32,455 bases of DNA from Burkholderiales bacterium (GTDB lineage Bacteria > Pseudomonadota > Gammaproteobacteria > Burkholderiales > Usitatibacteraceae), in contig JANYGV010000196.1 of NCBI GenBank assembly GCA_025359285.1, positions 1 through 32,455 of the forward strand. The letters run 5' to 3'. Below are positions 20,836-28,336 of the stretch, piece by piece. How positions within the stretch are numbered: position 1 is the stretch's first letter; every line of letters begins with the position of its first letter. A program made the position numbers and the translations under genes. Below the pieces are notes generated by a model. The model searched no databases. It was given only the letters and a program-made list of their open reading frames with translations, and was not told where the DNA came from.

Positions 20836-20978
20836 CGAGGTACTCCGATCCAATTGCTGCAATGAGCATCTTTTCCGACTCGCGCTGGTCGCATCCCGCT
20901 GCGCGGGCCCCTGCTTCCCGCGCTCGCGGAAATGCTCATTGCTCTGAACGCTTCCAAACAGACTTGCCAAAAATTCAT
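20789..20978. repeat. 47-bp exact direct repeat (20789-20835 and 20932-20978) flanking a 96-bp hairpin-forming segment
   Basis: Both copies read atgctcattgctctgaacgcttccaaacagacttgccaaaaattcat; caatgagcat at 20860-20869 is the inverse complement of atgctcattg at 20932-20941. Confidence 0.95.
20832..20978 (-). CDS. Putative 48-codon upstream ORF duplicating the MacB permease N-terminus, ending in ATGA overlap with macB
   Basis: Manual translation: MNFWQVCLEAFRAMSISASAGSRGPRSGMRPARVGKDAHCSNWIGVPR*; TGA overlaps the macB ATG at 20835. Confidence 0.4.
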   Translation of the reverse strand: MNFWQVCLEAFRAMSISASAGSRGPRSGMRPARVGKDAHCSNWIGVPR

Positions 20979-21073
20979 TCGCCTTAGCCTATATCAAATT
21001 CGCAAACACGAGCACCAGAGCGCCACACCGGCCATTTATGCCTTGAAGCAACCGCCCACACTAGAGTTTCACT

Positions 21074-21841
21074 TTATAAATGCGCATCTGCCACCGGTCC
21101 ATCGTAGGTCACATAGCCATCTTTAAGCCGTACTAATCGCTTTGCATATTTAGCCACATCGGGTTCGTGGGTGACGATTAAAATACTCATACCTTGCTCT
21201 TCGTTCAAGCGCGTAAATAAATTCATGATTTCCACGCTGGTGGTGGTGTCGAGATTGCCGGTGGGCTCGTCGGCGAGAATCAGTGCGGGCTCGCACACCA
21301 GCGCGCGTGAAATCGCCACACGTTGTTGCTGACCACCTGATATTTGATTCGGTAACCGTTTCAGAAAATCACCCAATCCTGTCTGCGCAAGCTTCAAGGC
21401 CGCGCGCTTGCGGGCCTCGGCCATACTCACGCCAGCGTAAAGCAGCGGCAGCGCAACGTTATCGACGAGCGGCATCCGTTTCAACAAATTAAAGCCCTGA
21501 AAGACGAAACCAATCGTTTCATTTCGTACCTGCGCGAGCTCGTTATCGCTGAGCTTTTCGACCTCGCGACCATTGAGAATATAGCTGCCTTTGGTGGGGG
21601 TATCGAGGCAGCCCAAGATATTCATCAGCGTTGATTTGCCTGAACCAGATTGGCCCATGATCGCCACAAACTCGCCGTGCTTGATCGTGACATTCACGCC
21701 GTGCAATACCGGTGTTTCCAGATCACCGTTGAAATAGCTTTTGCGAATATCAGTGAGCGCAATCAGCGGCCCGCGTGCGTTTTTTTCGGCCACTTTGGAA
21801 AAAGGCGCGCGGTTCGCCGATGGCATCACAGCACTCATCAT
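21074..21841 (-). CDS. MacB-like ABC transporter ATP-binding protein
   Basis: GQSGSGKSTLMNILGCLD Walker A, ISGGQQQRVAISRALVCEPALILADEPTGNLD signature/Walker B. Confidence 0.95.
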   Translation of the reverse strand: MMSAVMPSANRAPFSKVAEKNARGPLIALTDIRKSYFNGDLETPVLHGVNVTIKHGEFVAIMGQSGSGKSTLMNILGCLDTPTKGSYILNGREVEKLSDNELAQVRNETIGFVFQGFNLLKRMPLVDNVALPLLYAGVSMAEARKRAALKLAQTGLGDFLKRLPNQISGGQQQRVAISRALVCEPALILADEPTGNLDTTTSVEIMNLFTRLNEEQGMSILIVTHEPDVAKYAKRLVRLKDGYVTYDGPVADAHL

Positions 21842-23100
21842 TTTTTCGCGTTCTTATCCTGCAAATCACGGATCACCAGCCCGTCACCTGGCTTGATCTC
21901 GCCTGAAATAATTTCAGTATATTGATTGCTCGCGATACCCGTGCGAACCTCAACCGTAACCAGTTCACCTTTACCATCCACTTTATAAACCCGCGATGGC
22001 GGACGCTTCATTCGTTCACCAAGCGCGGCGGTTTCGGCCTTTGCCGTGTCTGTTTTCAAGGCATCCGCGATTTTCTTGTCCTCTTTTTTACTGTCTTTAT
22101 CTTTTTCCTTGTCCTTGTCTTTATCCTTATCCTTCTTGTCCGCTTTTTCGTCTTTTACGGGGCGGAACCGAAGCGCCGCATTGGCGATGCGCAGCACGTC
22201 CAATCGCTGGTTTGCCACGAAGCTGACCTGCGCGGTCATGCCTGGTTTGAGCAAATTTCCTTCGTTTGTCACATCAACAATCACGTTGTACGTCACCACG
22301 TTTTGCTGAATTGTCGGATTCAATCGCACCAGGCGAATTTAGCCATTGAAGTCACGATCAGGATAAGCATCAACCGTGAACCGCACATCCATGCCTTGTT
22401 TGACACTCCCGACGTCGGCCTCAGCCACGCTGGTGTCAATCTGCATGGCTTCCAGATCTTTGGCAATCTGAAACAGTGTGGGGGTCGAAAAACTTGCCGC
22501 GACGGTCTGGCCGATATCGATTTTCCGGTCAATGATAATGCCGTCAATGGGCGAACGAATAATGGTATAGCTCAAATTGGTTTTTTCGCGGTCCAGCTGC
22601 GATTTCGCCTGCGCCACTTGCGCCTTGGCAACATCCAGCTCCTTCAAATTCTGCTCCAGCGCTTGCGGCGTGATGAAGCCTTTTGCCACTAATTCGGTAT
22701 TGCGTTTCAAGGTGCTTTCCGCGAGCCGCATGGTCGCCTCGGTGGAGCGCATGGCGGCTTCTAATTGCGCGATATTGGCCTTGATCAGCGCGGGGTCCAG
22801 CTCCAGCAAAATCTGGTTTGCTTTAACAGGTTGATTAAAATCGGTGTACAGCTTCACCACCGTGCCGGAAACCTGCGTGCCCACATTGACTACCGTGACC
22901 GGATTTAGTGTGCCATTCGCGCTGATACGTTGAATTACGGGGCCACGGTCTACCAGCGCAGTTCGGTAGCGTTCGCTCTTATTCGCTTCCGATTTTTTCT
23001 GAAAATAAGCAGCACCAGCGATGACAACCGCCAGCAAAATGAGCGGCACCAGCACCTTGGCGCGTAGCAGAAATTTGAAAACTCGATTGATGAAATTCAT
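21838..23100 (-). pseudogene. macA: MacA-like periplasmic adaptor (membrane fusion protein) interrupted by one in-frame TAA at 22339-22341
   Basis: ORFs 22339..23100 (...VRFTVDAYPDRDFNG*) and 21838..22329 (RLNPTIQQNVVTYNVIVDVTNEGNLLKPGMTA...) are in the same frame, joined by stop-I-R-L-V. Confidence 0.85.
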
Positions 23101-23118
23101 ATTTTTATGAGGAGAGAT

Positions 23119-23166
23119 GTGCGTTTATGGGTGCGTTTATGGGTGCGTTTGTGGGTGCGTTTGTGG
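23119..23166 (+). repeat. 12-bp tandem repeat, 4 copies (gtgcgtttatgg x2, gtgcgtttgtgg x2), with degenerate continuation, upstream of macA
   Basis: Direct reading of 23119-23166; degenerate unit gtgcattggcga at 23167-23178. Confidence 0.97.
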
Positions 23167-23401
23167 GTGCATTGGCGAATGCGTGACTGCAGGGTCGCAA
23201 ATAATTCGTAAATGGTATTTTAAAGGCGTCTTCGGCTCAAGCATGCTTCGATGCGATGAAACGCCTGAATCCCCGACGAAGATTGGCTTGTTCAGTGTCG
23301 GATCAACATGGCAGCTATTCCTAGACTTTTCGCTACCGCCTCTCGCACAGCGTGCGCTTTACTGATCACTGCGCACCGAGTGCTGGGTCTGACGCTGCGT
23401 A

Positions 23402-24316
23402 TTACCGCGCGGTCGCTAATGCCCGCAACGGTAAACCGTTGGAGAGGTACGTCAAATAATATTCCAGATTATTAAATTCGTCGGAACCCTCCATGAACGG
23501 CTCGGCGCCGCTGCGCTGGAAGCAGCGCTGAAACTGGGATTGCAGGCTGCGGGTGGTGCCGCCGGGTTGCAGGCGTGGCCATGAAACCGCCAAGCCGATG
23601 GCGGGCGCCAACCCGCCACCACCAACGCCCCCAACGCCCCCAACGCCTCCGGTGCCGCCAGACGAGCTCATACTTGAGCCGTAGACGTCACCGGCATGCT
23701 GAACGTGACACGATGCGCATGCGAAATTTTGCTGTCCTATGCGCGCGTTAAAAATTCGCCGTCCGGAATCAAATCGCTCACGTGCGTTTTGGCCTAGTAC
23801 GCGAATATTGAGTGGTTGGTTCTCAGAAAGGCTGCGCGCATACGCCGACAGAGGCCCCATTTCTGCCGAATTGACGTGGGAGATAGTGGTTTCCCCGTGA
23901 AGTTGTAGGCAGCGATTTAGCGCGCTTTCCAGCGTTACTATTTGTTTGGTAGAAGGTTCAAATTGCGGGTAACTTGCGGCAATACGCTTGCCGCCGTTGG
24001 GGAAACAATTCGAAAAAGTTTTGCCGTTCTTGAATTTGCGCTCCCATTGCTTTTTGCCAATCGCCAGAATGTCGGCAGTATTGGTCGCGTTATCGGCCGA
24101 CAGCGGAATCGCGGTAATGCCGGGCTCGTAGGCTGCGCTGCCCACCATCCAATCGTCGGGGCGCGTACCGGGCAGCCGTTTTTGCAACGCTTGAATCAAT
24201 GCCGCCCGGTCTTGCTCGGGTGTTATGTTGATGACTGTTGCTACTTGAGCATGAGTGCCCGGCGCGGCGACGCTTAAGCTCAAGAAAACAAAAAAGATTG
24301 CGCTAAATCGATTCAA
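23402..24316 (-). CDS. soxA: SoxA-like c-type cytochrome (L-cysteine S-thiosulfotransferase subunit)
   Basis: Signal peptide; CASCH heme site; RCFQRSGAEPFMEGSDEFNNLEYYLTYLSNGLPL matches the SoxA active-site Cys/C-terminal motif; adjacent soxX-like gene. Confidence 0.85.
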   Translation of the reverse strand: MNRFSAIFFVFLSLSVAAPGTHAQVATVINITPEQDRAALIQALQKRLPGTRPDDWMVGSAAYEPGITAIPLSADNATNTADILAIGKKQWERKFKNGKTFSNCFPNGGKRIAASYPQFEPSTKQIVTLESALNRCLQLHGETTISHVNSAEMGPLSAYARSLSENQPLNIRVLGQNARERFDSGRRIFNARIGQQNFACASCHVQHAGDVYGSSMSSSGGTGGVGGVGGVGGGGLAPAIGLAVSWPRLQPGGTTRSLQSQFQRCFQRSGAEPFMEGSDEFNNLEYYLTYLSNGLPLRALATAR

Positions 24317-24674
24317 GATAAATCACCAAAGCGTCGATTTCGTCGCTGCTTAAAATGCGATGTTTGCCATAGGGCGGCATGATGGTGTTCGGGTTGATTT
24401 TGCTGAAATCCCAGATGACGTCGCGTAACTTTGCTCGATCAGGATAACGCGCTTTAATTGCTTCAAGAGGCGCGCCAATGCTGGAGGCGCTTTTAATTGC
24501 GGCATCGTTGGGCACCTTATGACAAGCCGCGCAGTTACCTTTGCGCTCGTCTAAAAAGATGGCCCGACCATTTGAGATGCTTGGCGTAACGGCGACGGCA
24601 AGCATAGGCGCAGCGCTCAACACTCCTAGCCAAAGGAGCAACGACTTTGCTGCGATAAGGGGCCATCGCTTCAT
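24303..24674 (-). CDS. soxX: SoxX-like monoheme cytochrome c (ORF track begins at 24698)
   Basis: Signal peptide MKRWPLIAAKSLLLWLGVLSAAPMLA; GNCAACH heme site; NTIMPPYGKHRILSSDEIDALVIYL. Confidence 0.85.
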   Translation of the reverse strand: MKRWPLIAAKSLLLWLGVLSAAPMLAVAVTPSISNGRAIFLDERKGNCAACHKVPNDAAIKSASSIGAPLEAIKARYPDRAKLRDVIWDFSKINPNTIMPPYGKHRILSSDEIDALVIYLESI

Positions 24675-24681
24675 GGGACGG

Positions 24682-26454
24682 CTAACGCGGAAAGACATCG
24701 CTAGACGGTAGCAATAGGGCAGACGGGTTCGGTGCTGTAAACCTGAACGTCGGGGCTTTAGGCGTGGTTGGTTTAGGCGCCGAGAAGGATGAAGGCTCTT
24801 TGCCTAATTCTTTGTCGAGCTCTTTGTCCAACTCTTTATCGCGCTTTTCGCCGGGCAAAAGCGGGCGTGATCGGAACGCAATTTTCAATTCTCGCAGTCG
24901 GGATTCCACGGCCGATGACTCGTAAAAATCACCATCTTTTGCTTTTGCCGCGATCTCAAATTGTTGAATCGCGCCGACCAAATTGTCGCGACGAAAGTAG
25001 GCTTCACCAATCGCCCGATGTTCGGCCAGATGCTTGTTTTTACGTTCATAACCTTTGGCGGCTAATTCGTAATAGCGCGGATCATCGCTGATACTTTTGA
25101 GTTGTTCATTCGCGGCTGCCAGCGCGGCGTCTATCTGGCCTGATTCATACAACGTTTCGATGTAGCCGTACATCAGCGCGCGCTGACCGGGGAAATTTTT
25201 CATCGCGGTTTTATAAATTGCCAATGCTTCATCAAATTTAGCTTCGCCGCTTTTGATTTGCGCCGCCAGATTTTCGATCCACGGATGGCCTATGGTACCG
25301 CCCGATCCGCCCCAGTTGCGTATACCTGCCAGCTCTTTTTCAGCCGCCGCGAATTGGCGCGAGAGCGTGAGTGCCAATGTGAGCCCATAAGCATCGGCGC
25401 GGTTTCGTAAAATGGTGCTGGCCGCGATCTCGGTTTTAAAGTAGTTCACCGCCTCAAAAGGACTCATGCTCATCACCCGTAATTTCGCCCGCGCCAGCTT
25501 GTATTCCACGCTGTCCGGAACCGAGCCGCCGCTGCCTTCAACGTTGCTGAATGATGCGCCGCTTTCTCCCGCCGGGCGCTTGCCTGCCGCACGCATCGAG
25601 GCGACACGATCCTGCATTTCCGCAATACGCTCGGTGGTTAAAGGGTGGGTGCGAAGGTAGCCGGGTGTTTTACCATCGTTATGACGATTGGCACGCAGCA
25701 TACGCTCAAAAAAACCTGGCATGCCCTGTGGGTCAAAACTGGCGCGCGACATGACTTGAATGCCGATACGATCTGCCTCGCGCTCAAAATCACGCGTGTA
25801 ATTAAGCTGATTCTGATACGACAGCGCCGCCGAGCTCGCCACAATCGCTTCTGTGGCCTGACCGGACGACGAGGAGTTGGAACGTGCCGCGATAATGGCA
25901 CCGGCCAGCATGGCTAATTGAAGCGGGGCGTTTTTGCGTTGCTCGTCCGCGCCGCGCGATTGATGGCGCTGCAAAATATGCGCAATTTCATGGCCCATTA
26001 CGCCCGCCAGTTCTGATTCGGTAGTAGTCGTGAGTACCAAACCGGAATGAATCGCTACAAAGCCGCCCAGCAGGGCAAAGGCGTTAATGGATTCATCGTT
26101 AAGCAGAAAAAATTCAAAATCGCGGCGATTGTCGTTGGTGCTGCCACGGCTCGCCGCGATCATTTTGTTGCCGAGAGACGAAATATAATCCGACAATTCT
26201 GCATCTTCAACAAACGCGCGATCACCGCGTATCTCCAGCATAATCCGTTTGCCAATGGTGCGTTCCTGCTGCGCAGAAATGACAGCGTCTGAAGAGTCGC
26301 CCAGGTCAGGCAGGCCTTGCGCGTTTGCGCTCATGGAAACCGGAAGCACAAGCGCTAAAATGTGGACGCCAGCGAAAATACCGCCAAGCAGACGTTTGAC
26401 AGGATTCACACCTGCACGCACCTGAGTGCCCAACAATTTTGACAATCTTTGCAT
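24682..26454 (-). CDS. M48 family metalloprotease with TPR-like C-terminus, BepA/YfgC-like (ORF track begins at 26562)
   Basis: ELAGVMGHEIAHILQRHQSRG (HExxH), FEREADRIGIQVMSRASFDPQGMPGFFERM; likely ATG 26454 (MQRLSKLLG...) before a signal-like hydrophobic segment. Confidence 0.92.
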   Translation of the reverse strand: MQRLSKLLGTQVRAGVNPVKRLLGGIFAGVHILALVLPVSMSANAQGLPDLGDSSDAVISAQQERTIGKRIMLEIRGDRAFVEDAELSDYISSLGNKMIAASRGSTNDNRRDFEFFLLNDESINAFALLGGFVAIHSGLVLTTTTESELAGVMGHEIAHILQRHQSRGADEQRKNAPLQLAMLAGAIIAARSNSSSSGQATEAIVASSAALSYQNQLNYTRDFEREADRIGIQVMSRASFDPQGMPGFFERMLRANRHNDGKTPGYLRTHPLTTERIAEMQDRVASMRAAGKRPAGESGASFSNVEGSGGSVPDSVEYKLARAKLRVMSMSPFEAVNYFKTEIAASTILRNRADAYGLTLALTLSRQFAAAEKELAGIRNWGGSGGTIGHPWIENLAAQIKSGEAKFDEALAIYKTAMKNFPGQRALMYGYIETLYESGQIDAALAAANEQLKSISDDPRYYELAAKGYERKNKHLAEHRAIGEAYFRRDNLVGAIQQFEIAAKAKDGDFYESSAVESRLRELKIAFRSRPLLPGEKRDKELDKELDKELGKEPSSFSAPKPTTPKAPTFRFTAPNPSALLLPSSDVFPR

Positions 26455-26692
26455 GAAAAATTTATATGAAGATTTTAGATGTTCGCCAGCTTTGACGACT
26501 GAGTGCAGATTCGGTTCCATCGCAAACCTGCATAACACCAGATTGTACCAACTGAGCCGCACTGCAACCTGACGCAGTCAAAATGCGCAAATTCTCATTT
26601 CACACTGAATCACAGCGGGCAAAACTGATCCCACCAGACGTAAAACAAAGCTAACATCAACCTCAAACTAACCTTATACCAAGCCAGTTGCC

Positions 26693-27169
26693 ATGCGATC
26701 ACTTAATCACTTCAACGAATCCGGGCAGGCTCATATGGTGGATGTGGGCGCCAAGCCCGAGACACAGCGCATTGCGGTCGCGGCGGGACATATTTACATG
26801 CAGCCTGCCACTTTTGAACTGATTAAAAGCGGCGGAGCGAAAAAAGGTGATGTGCTTGGGATTGCGCGCATCGCCGCGATTCAGGGCGCAAAGCGCGCGC
26901 CTGATTTGATCCCGCTGGCGCACCCGCTCATCATCACCAAAGTGGCCGTTGAATTCATGCTCGACGAGACAGCAGCGAGTATCGAGTGTCGCGTCACCGT
27001 CGAAACCATCGGCCGTACTGGTGTGGAGATGGAGGCGTTAACGGCGGTGTCGGCAGGGCTGCTGACCATTTACGATATGGTGAAAGCGATCGACCGCGGT
27101 ATGGACATTTCAGGCATTCATTTGATCGAAAAGCGCGGCGGAAAATCGGGTGATTTTGTAGCGCCTTAA
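26693..27169 (+). CDS. moaC: Cyclic pyranopterin monophosphate synthase
   Basis: [61 protein letters not shown] motifs. Confidence 0.96.
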   Translation: MRSLNHFNESGQAHMVDVGAKPETQRIAVAAGHIYMQPATFELIKSGGAKKGDVLGIARIAAIQGAKRAPDLIPLAHPLIITKVAVEFMLDETAASIECRVTVETIGRTGVEMEALTAVSAGLLTIYDMVKAIDRGMDISGIHLIEKRGGKSGDFVAP

Positions 27170-27253
27170 TTGATTCACGCGTTGATTCACGCGTTGATTC
27201 ACGCGTTGATTCACGCGTTGATTAACGTGTTGATTAGCGTGTTGATTAGCGTG
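27170..27253 (+). repeat. 12-bp tandem repeat, 7 copies (ttgattcacgcg x4, ttgattaacgtg, ttgattagcgtg x2), immediately after the moaC stop
   Basis: Direct reading of consecutive 12-bp units from 27170 to 27253. Confidence 0.98.
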
Positions 27254-27314
27254 GCTAGTGGGGCGGACGGTGAACCGCCTATTAGGAAAGACGTAATTTA
27301 CAAAACCAACTGCT

Positions 27315-27366
27315 AAACCCCAATATCTACGGGGGTTTCAAGCACTAAATGGCCTGAAACCCTCGT
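27315..27366. promoter_or_regulatory. Overlapping, mutually exclusive inverted repeats (possible terminator or attenuator-like structure)
   Basis: acgggggtttca (27329-27340) pairs with tgaaaccctcgt (27355-27366, one G-U); aaacccc (27315-27321) can instead pair with ggggttt (27332-27338). Confidence 0.6.
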
Positions 27367-27434
27367 ATTTGCTAGGCATTAATATTTGAATGAGCCTTTA
27401 AGACGCGCTGCGGCGGCCCGACAGATCGGCTGAT

Positions 27435-28226
27435 TTACTGCGCGGGCGCAGCACCCAATCGCGTCACGCTGCCTGATCCCGCAATCGATTTACTGACCTT
27501 GGCATCGCCGTAATATTGCACGTCCCCAGAGCCCGCGACACTCAGTTTCAGCGACTCTTTGGCCCACACGATCGCATTGCCCGATCCTGCCACGCTTATT
27601 TTTGCGCTCTGCGTTTCCAGCTTTGCGGCTTTCACTTCACCCGAGCCTGCGATGGAGGCCTCAAGGTTGGTCGCTTTACCGCCAACCGTTAAATCGCCGC
27701 TGCCTGCAATCGAGACTTTCAACGTCGCGGCTTCAATCGCTTTGATTTGTACATCCCCCGAACCCGCGATGCTGATTTTGAGTGTGTCCGCCTTTACACC
27801 ATCTGCACGCACATTGCCGGACCCCGCCGCCGCAATGCTCTCGACCGTTTTCGCGTTGATGGTGACATTCAGTGTTTTGGTTCTGAAGCTGGAATTTTTT
27901 TCGAGCGGGCGAATTTTGAGTTGGCCATCTTCGACAATCGTCTCGACCAGCGGCAAAATGTTGTCGTCGGTCTCAATTACTACGCTTTCTAAATTGCCTT
28001 GACGGATTTGCACGCTGGCGGGCAGCGACAATTTAATGCCTGTAAAGCCGGTCACGTTGCGTGTTTCCGTCTTGATGACGCCCGAGCCCGAAACGCTTTT
28101 GCCCCAGCCCCAATTCCAGTCCCAAGCATGGGCGCTGCCGCTGGTGGCGAATAGCAATGCGGTGGAGAGGGCGGAGAGGCAAGTCAAAAAAGTGTTCGGG
28201 CGGATGGTAGAAGATCGTAAATTCAT
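27435..28226 (-). CDS. Secreted DUF2807 (GIN domain) protein
   Basis: Signal peptide; GFTGIKLSLPASVQIRQG...VVIETDDNILP; repeated S[IV]AGSG[DNE] units. Confidence 0.88.
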   Translation of the reverse strand: MNLRSSTIRPNTFLTCLSALSTALLFATSGSAHAWDWNWGWGKSVSGSGVIKTETRNVTGFTGIKLSLPASVQIRQGNLESVVIETDDNILPLVETIVEDGQLKIRPLEKNSSFRTKTLNVTINAKTVESIAAAGSGNVRADGVKADTLKISIAGSGDVQIKAIEAATLKVSIAGSGDLTVGGKATNLEASIAGSGEVKAAKLETQSAKISVAGSGNAIVWAKESLKLSVAGSGDVQYYGDAKVSKSIAGSGSVTRLGAAPAQ

Positions 28227-28336
28227 GAGTTACTCCGTTTGAGAGTTAACAAAATGCACTGCGCATCCTGTTTGCATCTGTTAGATGCGGTGTTGGTTGC
28301 GTTTGGATTTAACGAAACAACCCAGGCTGCCAAAAA

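Noticed and set aside
20836-20970. N-terminal extension of the MacB permease (MASLFGSVQSNEHFRERGKQGPAQRDATSASRKRC...)
   Set aside because: Produced by reading the duplicated segment and hairpin in another frame; the MacB-like N-terminus begins at MNFWQVCLEAFRAM (20835).
21922-22692. 256-aa plus-strand ORF antisense to macA
   Set aside because: Opposite strand of a clear MacA-like coding region; low-complexity hydrophobic stretches come from the Lys/Asp-rich codons on the other strand.
23117-23365. Plus-strand ORF with Cys-rich repeats (MCVYGCVYGCVCGCVCGCIGEC...) and a GAGGAG just before its ATG
   Set aside because: It is the translation of the 12-bp tandem repeat upstream of macA; the rest has no recognisable domain. 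Probably fortuitous, though the SD-like sequence is notable.
27170-27253. CRISPR array
   Set aside because: Units are contiguous 12-mers without spacers.
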